Shown: in pieces, positions 18,188 through 27,238 of the stretch
How the letters are laid out: the number at the start of each line of letters is the position of its first letter
Position numbering within the stretch: the first letter of the stretch is position 1
NCBI RefSeq assembly: GCF_004358445.1
Contig: NZ_CP037951.1
Coordinates: 1,909,501-1,973,500, forward strand
Direction: 5' to 3'
Origin: Parashewanella tropica
Lineage (GTDB): Bacteria > Pseudomonadota > Gammaproteobacteria > Enterobacterales > Shewanellaceae
Length of the DNA stretch: 64,000 nt
Notes under the pieces: generated by a model
The model's database searches: none
Told to the model about the DNA's origin: nothing
What the model saw: the letters and a program-made list of their open reading frames with translations, nothing else
Translations under genes and position numbers: made by a program

Positions 18188-20437
18188 ATGGCGACTTGTG
18201 ATTCAATGCTTTCAATCTCGCTAAATACTGATTCTATGCAGTATGCGGAAACAAATGCAGTACGAATATTGACAGCAATTGGTGAAAAGCAGCAAGAGCA
18301 GTTATTGCGTGTAAAGGTTTCAAATAGATCTAAGCAATTTGAACTGGTTTACCGTTTAATACCTAAATTGACAGACTATGGCTTCGATGTATTTCACGAA
18401 AAAGATAAGAGCACTTCGAGAGTTAATAAAAGTGTAGTAACCAAAGTAAAACAAAAAGTGGAATCGAGTATAAATACTGCAACACCTCTGTTTAATGCAA
18501 TTGCTCAGGGGGATTTGAGTGAAGTAAAGGTTCAATTAAAGCAAGGTTGTAATTTACGGGTGATACATCAAACACGGGTTACTCCGTTTCAATTTGCTCT
18601 TAAACAAGGCTTTCTAGCCATGGCTAGAGAGATCCAACCACATGTATCCATCTGCGAACCTGATTTTTATCTCGCGATTGAAGTTGACAATCTTACTGTA
18701 ATCTCATGGTGGTTAAAGTCTAATGAAATCAGTCAAACATTGCTCTTAAAAGGAATTAAAGTTGCTATATCACGTAATAGAGACATCATTGGTTTACGCT
18801 GCTTTTCAGCCTTACATTATACTAACGAGAGTGAGATTTTGAATGAATTATTGGTTCATTCCATTGATGAAAATAGTGCATTTTGGGTTCGTAGGTTATT
18901 AATGAAAGGGGCAAGTGCTAATTATGTTCAAGATAACTTATTAGGAAAAAGTGTCCTGATTTACTCTATCTTGCATAAAAAAATAGAGTCTGCTTTAGAG
19001 TTAATTGATTCGGGGGTGAATGTTCACTCAAAGACTCTGTTTGGAGATACTCCAATATTGTTAGCCGCTGAAAATGGGCTTGTAACAGTATGCAGTGAAT
19101 TACTGAAAAAAGGGGCTAATGTAAATGATCGCGATATAGAAGGTAACACAGCACTTCATTTCGCTGTTCAAAATGCAAATTCTAGGTTGCTAATGTTATG
19201 CATAGAACACTCTCCTGAGATACTCATGAACAATAATGGCGACTCAGCATTGCAACTAGCTTTTCGAAACAGGGATATTTTCAGTATCGAGCAACTTTTA
19301 AATTACGGATTAAGTCATCAAAAAGCATATTATTCGACATGGTTAGGGGTACAACCAACTCAGTATATTAATGATAACCCTAAAAGTAATTTTGCAATAT
19401 TTTTCTATGGTGTTCGAAATGTTTTAAGTCGAGATTTTAAAGATAGAAAAATGTTTATCGCCGACTATTCTTCATTATCTTTGCATCTAAAATTCTTAAA
19501 AAATACAGATACAGTAGCCATTGCTGAAATGTTACACCTAGAGGCTGAGCAGCAAAGTAAAATCGAGCAACTGTTGAATAAATTGATGAAGGATGGCGAC
19601 CAATGGTATGCATTAATTGAACGTCTGGTTAATTGTTTGGAGATCACTTACCAGAATGAGCTTAAATGTATTGCACTCATGTCTGAAGCTCTTAAGTGGG
19701 GAAATATAAGTGCCTTCCATATATTATTTAATCGTTTTAAGGCACAACTTTTAACCTGCACTTCACCTAGCCCAGAAAGAAAAAAAGCTGAAGATAGCTT
19801 TCTGTGTCGCTTAGCATCCAAACAAGAAGGGTCAGCAATGTACCGCTTGCTTATAAGTCAAGTTGATGAACATTGTTTATTTTTTTCTAAGACAACCATG
19901 CTTATGTACGCATGTAGGCAAGGCAATTTAGATTTAGCAATATATCTGATACAGGGGGATTCAGATCTTGAAATTGCAGATGAATCAGGAAATAGCTCTT
20001 TACTTTATGCTTGTCAAAACGGTCTTGAGCCCGTTGTTTCTCTGCTCATCAATCATAAAAATCTTGATGTCCGTAGGTTAAACTGTTTTAGGCAATCCCC
20101 CCTACATTGGGCAGCTATTTCCGGACATACATCTATTGTGTATCTTTTGATAAAAAAGAAATTTGAAGTGGCTGCAGATGAATTTGGTTTTTCACCTATT
20201 CACTATGCGATTCAACATCGTCATTATGCGGTTGCCACAGTTTTAATCGATTATGTTTTTGAGCAAACAAAAGAGGGTGTATTATTGGCCAAAGGCTCTT
20301 TTTTTGAAGAGATAGTAGCGTATTGTGATCAACTGGATTGTAGTTCGATAAAAAAATATATTGAAAGTAAGTTAAAGGGCTATAAACAACATTTGCTTGT
20401 GACAGTCAAGAATGAAGAGGATGAATCATCATTTTAA
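18188..20437 (+). CDS. Large ankyrin-repeat protein
   Basis: A 749-residue cytoplasmic-type protein from the ATG that follows a GGGGGA ribosome binding site; a GTG seven codons earlier is an alternative. Residues 1-95 are a charged non-repeat region. Ankyrin-like repeats run about 95-160, 235-375 and 575-700, with clear units such as GDTPILLAAENGLVTVCSELL and QSPLHWAAISGHTSIVYLLI. The stretch at about 380-570 has no recognisable repeat. No signal peptide, membrane segment or enzymatic domain is seen. Such proteins mediate protein-protein contacts; partners are unknown. It is flanked by core genes, with AT content similar to its neighbours. Confidence 0.85.
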   Translation: MATCDSMLSISLNTDSMQYAETNAVRILTAIGEKQQEQLLRVKVSNRSKQFELVYRLIPKLTDYGFDVFHEKDKSTSRVNKSVVTKVKQKVESSINTATPLFNAIAQGDLSEVKVQLKQGCNLRVIHQTRVTPFQFALKQGFLAMAREIQPHVSICEPDFYLAIEVDNLTVISWWLKSNEISQTLLLKGIKVAISRNRDIIGLRCFSALHYTNESEILNELLVHSIDENSAFWVRRLLMKGASANYVQDNLLGKSVLIYSILHKKIESALELIDSGVNVHSKTLFGDTPILLAAENGLVTVCSELLKKGANVNDRDIEGNTALHFAVQNANSRLLMLCIEHSPEILMNNNGDSALQLAFRNRDIFSIEQLLNYGLSHQKAYYSTWLGVQPTQYINDNPKSNFAIFFYGVRNVLSRDFKDRKMFIADYSSLSLHLKFLKNTDTVAIAEMLHLEAEQQSKIEQLLNKLMKDGDQWYALIERLVNCLEITYQNELKCIALMSEALKWGNISAFHILFNRFKAQLLTCTSPSPERKKAEDSFLCRLASKQEGSAMYRLLISQVDEHCLFFSKTTMLMYACRQGNLDLAIYLIQGDSDLEIADESGNSSLLYACQNGLEPVVSLLINHKNLDVRRLNCFRQSPLHWAAISGHTSIVYLLIKKKFEVAADEFGFSPIHYAIQHRHYAVATVLIDYVFEQTKEGVLLAKGSFFEEIVAYCDQLDCSSIKKYIESKLKGYKQHLLVTVKNEEDESSF

Positions 20438-20455
20438 GGAATCATTTATAACAAG

Positions 20456-21046
20456 TTAAAAGATTATCTTCCTTTGAAGTGTATGAATGATTGAAGCTGT
20501 TACACCCCAAATAAATCGTTGGTTGGCATTAATCATCAAGACTTCAATATCAATATTACATCGTTTAACTTTAATACTTTGTTGATTATCAGGGTGAGAA
20601 AGTTGCGCGAGAGGTACAGTGAAGTAATCTGCAACTTCATTTGAATCTACTGTTAAATTTTCAAGGTTATCTAACACACCCACAATTGGCGTTATCTGGA
20701 ATTGAGTATATGTATGTTGAATGGGAAGTTGCCCTAAAACTTCAATCCGTTCCGGTCTTATTCCCATTTCTTCTTGCAACTCTCGTAATGCTGTATCTTC
20801 AGGCGTTATATCATCTTCAGCCACTTTGCCACCGGGAAAGCAAACTTGCCCAGGATGATGTTTGAGGTAAAGCGGTCGTTGAGTTAGCAGTACTTCAAGC
20901 TGATCATCAATTTCAACGAGTGGAATAAGAACGGCAGAATCTCTAAATTCTAATTTAGATGCAATATGACTGGGCACACAGAAACGATCTGCTTTTTTAG
21001 GTTGAGGTGATAAGTTAAATCGTTCCTTAAACTGTGCCAAATCCAT
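20456..21046 (-). CDS. nudL: NUDIX hydrolase, NudL-type CoA pyrophosphatase
   Basis: A 196-residue protein with the CoA-pyrophosphatase signature LLTQRPLYLKHHPGQVCFPGG just before a Nudix box ending ALRELQEEMGI. These Mg-dependent enzymes split CoA or its derivatives into phosphopantetheine and 3',5'-ADP. The length fits the NudL family. The start is 1 bp beyond the pabB stop, so it is probably co-transcribed with pabB, as pabB-nudL is in E. coli. Confidence 0.9.
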   Translation of the reverse strand: MDLAQFKERFNLSPQPKKADRFCVPSHIASKLEFRDSAVLIPLVEIDDQLEVLLTQRPLYLKHHPGQVCFPGGKVAEDDITPEDTALRELQEEMGIRPERIEVLGQLPIQHTYTQFQITPIVGVLDNLENLTVDSNEVADYFTVPLAQLSHPDNQQSIKVKRCNIDIEVLMINANQRFIWGVTASIIHTLQRKIIF

Positions 21047-21047
21047 A

Positions 21048-22451
21048 TTAATCTTCCAAAGTCGGTAATATCTTGCTTACTTTATCAAAGGTTTCCTGAT
21101 ATTCAGCATCTACTTGTGAGTCGGCAACAATACCACCACCAGCCCAGCAATAAATTTTATTGTTTTCGGTGAGTAGGGTTCGAATCGTAATGCTGGTATC
21201 CATTTTACCATCTTGGCTTATATAGCCGATAGAACCACAATATATGCTTCTGCGACTGGGTTCTAGCTCTTCGATGATTTCCATGGCTCTAATTTTCGGA
21301 GCGCCTGTTATAGAGCCTCCCGGAAAAGTGGCTTCAAGTAAGTCTGTCGCTTCATACTTTTCATCAAGCTCTGCTGTAACTGTGCTTACTAGGTGGTGAA
21401 CCGCTGGGAAACTTTCAATATCAAATAACTTTGGAACACGCACAGTACCTGCACTGGCGACTTTACCTAAATCATTTCTCAGTAAGTCGGTGATCATTAG
21501 GTTTTCTGCTCGGTCCTTTTGTGATTGCTGTAATTGGTTAGCCAATTGAACATCAATGGTTGTGTTTTTACTTCTTGGTAAAGTACCTTTGATTGGCTTA
21601 GTTTGAATATGGCGATCAGCTAACTGAATAAACCGTTCTGGTGATATCGAAATTATTGAATGGTGTTCTAGTTTTATGAATGCCGAAAAAGGCGCTTTAT
21701 TACTACTTCTTAGCTTTTGGTAAGCTTGCCATTCATTGCCTTTGTAGCTAGAGCTAAAGCGTTGGGTTAAATTTATTTGATAGCAATCACCACTCAGTAA
21801 ATATTCATGTACTCGGTTGAATTTTTCTTTATATTGGTATTTTTCAATTTGAGTATGCCAATGTTCGGTTAGCTTGAAAGGCTCATTTATCTCTACTTTT
21901 GTAGCTATCATACCGAGTAATGACTGCTTTATTTTTTCTAGTGCTTGTTCACCTAAGTAATGTAACAAGAACCACGATTGCTGTTGATAATCGAAAATCA
22001 AGCTCCAATCATAAAAACCTATGCACATATCAGGCAAAGACAAATCATTTTTAGCAGTAGTAGGTAAGTGTTCGACTCGGCGACCTAAGTCGTAACTAAA
22101 ACTTCCAAGCACACCACCATTAAATGGAAACTCACTACTTAGTTGTTTAGGGTAGAGCTTGTTAAGGTTGCGCTTTAATAGAGAAAATGGATTTTCGTTT
22201 GAGATATTGTTTAATAATCCATCACAGCGTTCTGAATCATAAATTGTAAACTGGGTTTGATCTTCTCGAGTTGTCAGAGTTGCAATGGGATCGAAACTGA
22301 TAATGTCGTAGCGTGCATCTGAGTGTTGTGCATCTGCCGAATCTAAAAGAATAGCCCAAGGCTTATCAGCAAAATGAGAGAAGACTTCCGTTGTGGTTAA
22401 TTCGATGTCAAGTTTGCAAACAGCTAAGCTATCTGACTTCCGTGAAACCAT
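21048..22451 (-). CDS. pabB: Aminodeoxychorismate synthase component I
   Basis: The 467-residue chorismate-utilising enzyme makes 4-amino-4-deoxychorismate for folate with glutaminase PabA (not in this window). It has the PIKGTLPR segment near residue 280, where the Lys contributes to catalysis. DRAENLMITDLLRNDLGKVA and PGGSITGAPKIRAMEII are classic TrpE/PabB motifs. The N-terminus lacks the TrpE Trp-binding signature as far as I can see. It forms a two-gene operon with nudL and is divergent from the fumarase gene. Confidence 0.92.
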   Translation of the reverse strand: MVSRKSDSLAVCKLDIELTTTEVFSHFADKPWAILLDSADAQHSDARYDIISFDPIATLTTREDQTQFTIYDSERCDGLLNNISNENPFSLLKRNLNKLYPKQLSSEFPFNGGVLGSFSYDLGRRVEHLPTTAKNDLSLPDMCIGFYDWSLIFDYQQQSWFLLHYLGEQALEKIKQSLLGMIATKVEINEPFKLTEHWHTQIEKYQYKEKFNRVHEYLLSGDCYQINLTQRFSSSYKGNEWQAYQKLRSSNKAPFSAFIKLEHHSIISISPERFIQLADRHIQTKPIKGTLPRSKNTTIDVQLANQLQQSQKDRAENLMITDLLRNDLGKVASAGTVRVPKLFDIESFPAVHHLVSTVTAELDEKYEATDLLEATFPGGSITGAPKIRAMEIIEELEPSRRSIYCGSIGYISQDGKMDTSITIRTLLTENNKIYCWAGGGIVADSQVDAEYQETFDKVSKILPTLED

Positions 22452-22597
22452 TTAATGACCTTATTTATAATGCTTTTATGGCTCAATGAATCGTAAGATA
22501 GTATCATAAATGGATGTGATCAAAATAACATACTCGCTGAAATCTTGTATCTTCAAGTGACACGAGTATTAATAATAAAACGATTAGGTGTGTGAAC

Positions 22598-24139
22598 ATG
22601 ACTTCTACCTCTCACGGTTCGGAACCGACTATCATAAAACAAGCCGATTTTATTGAAAGTATTGCTGACTCACTGCAATACATCTCTTATTACCATCCCA
22701 AAGATTTTGTTGATGCAATGGCTGAAGCCTATGATCGTGAACAAAGTCCAGCTGCAAAAGATGCTATTGCGCAGATATTGATTAACTCTCGTATGTCAGC
22801 CGAAGGCAAGCGTCCACTTTGTCAAGATACGGGTATTGTTACCACCTTTGTAAAGGTTGGTATGGATGTACGCTGGGATAAGTCAGACATGACGGTACAA
22901 GAAATGGTAGATGAAGGTGTTCGCCGTGCTTATACCAATCCTGATAATCCATTGCGTGCTTCGATTGTTGCCGATCCTGCTGGGGCTCGTAAAAACACTC
23001 GTGATAACACTCCTTCAGTGGTTCATATGGAAATTGTTAAAGGCAATCACGTTGAAGTAGCGATTGCAGCTAAAGGTGGTGGTTCTGAGAACAAAACCAA
23101 AATGATCATGTTAAACCCATCTGATGATGTTGCAGCGTGGGTTGAAAAAACATTGCCTACAATGGGAGCAGGTTGGTGTCCACCAGGTATGTTAGGTATC
23201 GGTATTGGCGGCACTGCGGAAAAAGCGGCAGTAATGGCAAAAGAAGCACTAATGGAAAGTGTTGATATCCATGAGCTTAAAGCTAAAGGCGCTGAAAATG
23301 CAGAAGAAGAGTTGCGTTTAGACATTTTTGATCGTGCAAATAACTTAGGAATTGGCGCTCAAGGACTTGGTGGTTTAACGACTGTCCTTGATGTAAAAAT
23401 CAAAACTGCACCAACTCACGCAGCATCAAAGCCAGTGGTTATGATCCCGAACTGTGCAGCAACACGCCATGTTCACTTCCATCTAGATGGAACTGGTCCT
23501 GCTGAAATTTCGACGCCAAAGCTTGAGGACTGGCCTGAAATCACCCGTGAAGTTGGTGGTGATGTCAAACGCGTCAATCTAGATACCGTAACTCAAACCG
23601 AAGTAGAAACTTGGAAGAGTGGCGATACCTTATTGCTAAACGGAAAAATGCTAACCGGTCGTGATGCAGCACATAAACGCATTCAAACAATGATCGAATC
23701 TGGCGAAGGTTTACCAGAAGGTGTGGATTTAAAAGGCAAGTTTATTTATTACGTAGGCCCTGTAGATCCTGTTGGTAACGAAGTTGTAGGTCCTGCAGGT
23801 CCAACAACTGCGACTCGTATGGATAAATTTACCGATCTAATGTTAGAGAAAACGGGCATTATGGGCATGATCGGTAAAGCTGAACGTGGTCCAGCAACGG
23901 TTGAATCAATCAAAAAGCATAAGTCTGTTTATCTCATGGCAGTTGGTGGTGCAGCATACCTTGTAGCAAAAGCGATTAAGAAGTCACGTGTAGTTGCTTT
24001 TGAAGATCTTGGAATGGAAGCGATTTACGAATTTGATGTTCAAGATATGCCAGTGACTGTAGCTGTTGACTCAGAAGGCGTTAACGCTCATGAAACGGGA
24101 CCAGCGATTTGGAAAGTAAATATCGCTAACGCTAAATAA
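22598..24139 (+). CDS. Class I (iron-sulfur) fumarate hydratase
   Basis: The 513-residue protein reversibly hydrates fumarate to malate in the TCA cycle using a [4Fe-4S] cluster. The cluster cysteines are visible in RPLCQDTGI, GWCPPGML and IPNCAAT. The fused N-terminal alpha and C-terminal beta domains give the full FumA/FumB-type length. The ATG is preferred over a GTG two codons earlier because of the AGGTG at proper spacing. It is monocistronic with its own terminator. The oxygen-labile class I enzyme cannot be assigned to FumA or FumB by sequence alone. Confidence 0.94.
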   Translation: MTSTSHGSEPTIIKQADFIESIADSLQYISYYHPKDFVDAMAEAYDREQSPAAKDAIAQILINSRMSAEGKRPLCQDTGIVTTFVKVGMDVRWDKSDMTVQEMVDEGVRRAYTNPDNPLRASIVADPAGARKNTRDNTPSVVHMEIVKGNHVEVAIAAKGGGSENKTKMIMLNPSDDVAAWVEKTLPTMGAGWCPPGMLGIGIGGTAEKAAVMAKEALMESVDIHELKAKGAENAEEELRLDIFDRANNLGIGAQGLGGLTTVLDVKIKTAPTHAASKPVVMIPNCAATRHVHFHLDGTGPAEISTPKLEDWPEITREVGGDVKRVNLDTVTQTEVETWKSGDTLLLNGKMLTGRDAAHKRIQTMIESGEGLPEGVDLKGKFIYYVGPVDPVGNEVVGPAGPTTATRMDKFTDLMLEKTGIMGMIGKAERGPATVESIKKHKSVYLMAVGGAAYLVAKAIKKSRVVAFEDLGMEAIYEFDVQDMPVTVAVDSEGVNAHETGPAIWKVNIANAK

Positions 24140-24155
24140 ATGCACTTTACTTGTG

Positions 24156-24181
24156 AACGCCATCCTAAGTGATGGCGTTTT
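24156..24181 (+). terminator. Terminator after fumarase
   Basis: A 9-bp stem AACGCCATC/GATGGCGTT with a CTAAGT-like loop is followed by TTT, directly after the fumarase stop. Confidence 0.8.
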
Positions 24182-24245
24182 ACTTGCTACGAACCAATCA
24201 TTTAGTTAATTTATCTACCGAAATAATTTATATAAAGAGTCAGTC

Positions 24246-26300
24246 ATGTTAAAGACCTCCTTTACCAGTGCAGCAATTGCACTTGCGCTAAGTACTTCAG
24301 CGTTTGCTGATACAGCGGCTAAGCCTTTTACGGTTCAAGACCTTGTTAACCTAAATAAACTTCATAGTTACGCAATTTCATCAGATGGCAATACCTTAGT
24401 TTATGGGGTAACTAAGAAAGATAACAAGGGTGACAAATCGTCAGATCTATATCTATTAGATTTAACCAAAGCGAATGCAAAGCCGATGCAGTTAACCAGT
24501 GCCAAAGGTACTGAGCATAATGTGCAATTTGCTAAAGACAATAAGTCTATTTACTTCTTAGCAGCAAGAAACGGCTCTAGTCAGCTTTATAATTTGTCAT
24601 TAACGGGTGGCGAAGCTCGTCAAGTTTCTGATTTAGTGTTAGGTGTTGATGACTACAAACTATCGGATGACGCCAAACAAGTTGCAATGAGTATTCGTGT
24701 ATTTCCTGAGTGCGATACTTTAGCTTGCTCTAAGGGTAAGTTTGAAAAAGCAAAAGACAGCAAGCAAACTGGTCGTCATTATGATCAGCTAATGGTTCGT
24801 CATTGGGATACTTGGTTCGATCACGCTCGCAATCACTTGTTTGTGGCTAGCATTAACGGCAACACATTAAGCAAGCCTGTTGATGTCACTAAAGGGTTAG
24901 ACACTGAAGTACCACCAAAGCCTTTTTCTGGTATGGAAGAAGTGAGCTTTACTCCTGATGGAAAGTACATTGTTTATAGTGCAAAAGCGCCGAGTAAAGA
25001 GCAAGCTTGGACAACAAACTATGATTTATGGAAAGTGCCAGTAACAGGTGGCGAAACGGTCAATCTCACTAAAGAAAATAAAGCTTGGGATGCGCAACCT
25101 ACATTCTCAAGCGATGGACGTTACATGGCTTATCTAGCAATGAAGCGCCCAGGCTTTGAAGCAGACCGTTATGCCATCATGCTAACCGACACTGTAACTG
25201 GTCAAACAAAAGAAGTAGCGCCACTTTGGGATCGTAGCCCAAGCTCAATTCAATTTGGCGATAATAACCAAACGCTTTATGTGACGGCTCAAGATGTTGG
25301 TCAAGTTAGCATCTTTGAAATCAATACTCAGTTTGGTGATGTTCGTAAAGTTTATGGTTCTGGTTATAACAGCTTAATCGGTATTCACAACGGAAAAGCC
25401 TATTTCTCGCATACTAGTTTAAGCCAACCAAGAGATATCTGGAGCGTTAATCTAGATGGTGATCAGCTAACTCAGCTTACTCATGTTAACCAACAGAAGC
25501 TTAAGAAAATTAAGTTCGGTGAATATCAGCAGTTCAAATTTAAGGGCTGGAGTGATGAAGAGGTTCATGGATACTGGATCAAGCCTGCTAACTATAAAGA
25601 AGGTGAAAAGTATCCTGTAGCATTCCTTGTTCACGGTGGTCCTCAAGGCTCATTTGGTAATGGCTTTAGTGGTCGTTGGAATGCTCAGCTTTGGGCGGGT
25701 GCTGGTTACGGTGTCGTGATGGTCGATTTCCACGGCTCTACAGGTTACGGACAAAAGTTTACTGACTCTATCACCAAAGATTGGGGTGGTAAGCCGCTGG
25801 TGGATCTTAAGAAAGGTCTAAAAGCTGTTGGTCAGCAACAACCTTGGTTAGACGTTAATAATGCCTGTGCCTTGGGTGGTTCATACGGTGGCTACATGAT
25901 GAACTGGATCGAAGGTAAGTGGAGTGATGGCTTTAAATGTCTAGTTAACCATGCAGGTTTATTTGATATGCGTTCTATGTACTATGTGACTGAAGAACTG
26001 TGGTTCCCTGAGCATGAATTTGGTGGTCAGTATAAAGACAACAAAGAGCTGTACGAGAAATTCAATCCAGCGAATTATGTTGAAAACTGGAAAACACCAA
26101 TGCTAGTGATTCACGGTGAGAAAGACTTCCGTGTTCCTTATGGTCAAGGTTTAGCGGCGTTTTCATATTTACAGCGCAATAATATCCCATCTGAACTATT
26201 GATTTTCCCAGATGAGAACCACTGGATTTTGAATCCAAATAACTTAGAACAATGGTATGCCCATGTTTTAGGTTGGTTAGACCGCTGGACTAAGAAATAA
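24246..26300 (+). CDS. Periplasmic S9-family serine peptidase (acylaminoacyl/dipeptidyl peptidase-like)
   Basis: A 684-residue protein with a clear signal peptide cleaved after about residue 21 (ALALSTSAFA). It has an N-terminal beta-propeller (about 40-410) built of Ser-Pro-Asp-type blades, and a C-terminal alpha/beta hydrolase domain (about 430-684). The catalytic triad is visible: Ser in GGSYGGYMM, Asp in HGEKDFRVP and His in DENHWIL. It trims peptides in the periplasm, probably for amino acid supply. Cys pairs in the propeller (CDTLAC) may form a disulfide. It is monocistronic. Confidence 0.92.
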   Translation: MLKTSFTSAAIALALSTSAFADTAAKPFTVQDLVNLNKLHSYAISSDGNTLVYGVTKKDNKGDKSSDLYLLDLTKANAKPMQLTSAKGTEHNVQFAKDNKSIYFLAARNGSSQLYNLSLTGGEARQVSDLVLGVDDYKLSDDAKQVAMSIRVFPECDTLACSKGKFEKAKDSKQTGRHYDQLMVRHWDTWFDHARNHLFVASINGNTLSKPVDVTKGLDTEVPPKPFSGMEEVSFTPDGKYIVYSAKAPSKEQAWTTNYDLWKVPVTGGETVNLTKENKAWDAQPTFSSDGRYMAYLAMKRPGFEADRYAIMLTDTVTGQTKEVAPLWDRSPSSIQFGDNNQTLYVTAQDVGQVSIFEINTQFGDVRKVYGSGYNSLIGIHNGKAYFSHTSLSQPRDIWSVNLDGDQLTQLTHVNQQKLKKIKFGEYQQFKFKGWSDEEVHGYWIKPANYKEGEKYPVAFLVHGGPQGSFGNGFSGRWNAQLWAGAGYGVVMVDFHGSTGYGQKFTDSITKDWGGKPLVDLKKGLKAVGQQQPWLDVNNACALGGSYGGYMMNWIEGKWSDGFKCLVNHAGLFDMRSMYYVTEELWFPEHEFGGQYKDNKELYEKFNPANYVENWKTPMLVIHGEKDFRVPYGQGLAAFSYLQRNNIPSELLIFPDENHWILNPNNLEQWYAHVLGWLDRWTKK

Positions 26301-26328
26301 ATTTAAATAATATAGATTAGCTAGTTCA

Positions 26329-26361
26329 AAGGCTCCCAATTCAAGGGAGCCTTTTTGTTTT
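26329..26361 (+). terminator. Terminator after the S9 peptidase gene
   Basis: A 9-bp stem AAGGCTCCC/GGGAGCCTT is followed by a T-rich run (TTTGTTTTT). Confidence 0.88.
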
Positions 26362-26483
26362 TCGGTGTGTAAGATAAATTCCATTATATATGTAATAGAT
26401 ATCCATAAGTTCATGAACTGATCAGCTTAAAGCAAGGTAAACAAACTATAATTAGATATATCAATATTTTATATGAGGTTGAA

Positions 26484-27224
26484 GTGATAGTTTTTAGCCG
26501 ACCAATACCTGTCCGTAATGTTAATTTATCAGCTTATAAACCGGCTAAAACGGGTAAAAAAGGCAAAGCTAAATTTAATGATTTCGACTACCGAGTTGAA
26601 GAAATAAACCCGGAATCAGGCATTGGTAAATATATGGAGCCATTGGATAGCTCCCGTTCAATGTTAAGGCGTCTTGCTATGTGGGTAAGAAGCTCTACAA
26701 AGTATTTTTATCGAAAAATCACAGAAGAAATGGCGATGGAAGTTGCCACCAAAATTCTAAATCAATGTGATATACCTAATGATTCAATGCTGCTCAGCTT
26801 CAACGATGGCGAATATTCAGCAATGATTGTTCGTACCAGAGTTGGATACAATTATATTTCCTATGCTAAGCGAAATAAGCTAAAACAATCGCAACCCAAA
26901 AAACGAAGAGTTTCAGCAGACGGACATATTTATAATGATGATTCTATCTATCTACGCACTCAACTTTTAAAATACATCGATTATTTCGAGCATAAATCTA
27001 ACTGGGTAACTCTACTTAAATGGCAAGCTCAACAAAATGGAGAGGAGTTTGATGAAGAAGAAGTCAATGCCTCTTTGGATTTGGACGAAATTGATGCTTG
27101 TGATTTAGCTTTATTGTTTATCAAAGTTGGATTGGGTCACAAAGTACAAGAAACGGAGAAAATCCGCAGACGCTTCTTTTATGTCCCTCTGGATTACCAC
27201 AAAAATAATCCGTCGAATCATTAA
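26484..27224 (+). CDS. Conserved-looking hypothetical protein, basic N-terminal half, acidic C-terminal segment
   Basis: I do not recognise this 246-residue protein. It starts at GTG behind a GAGG ribosome binding site. The first 40 residues are basic (KPAKTGKKGKAKF), with further basic patches near 130-145. An acidic stretch (EEFDEEEVNASLDLDEIDACD) lies near 190-212. There is no signal peptide, transmembrane helix or known motif. It stands alone between the S9 peptidase terminator and the convergent MFS gene. A nucleic-acid- or partner-binding role would be guesswork. Confidence 0.65.
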   Translation: MIVFSRPIPVRNVNLSAYKPAKTGKKGKAKFNDFDYRVEEINPESGIGKYMEPLDSSRSMLRRLAMWVRSSTKYFYRKITEEMAMEVATKILNQCDIPNDSMLLSFNDGEYSAMIVRTRVGYNYISYAKRNKLKQSQPKKRRVSADGHIYNDDSIYLRTQLLKYIDYFEHKSNWVTLLKWQAQQNGEEFDEEEVNASLDLDEIDACDLALLFIKVGLGHKVQETEKIRRRFFYVPLDYHKNNPSNH

Positions 27225-27238
27225 AGGCCGTTGCCAAA

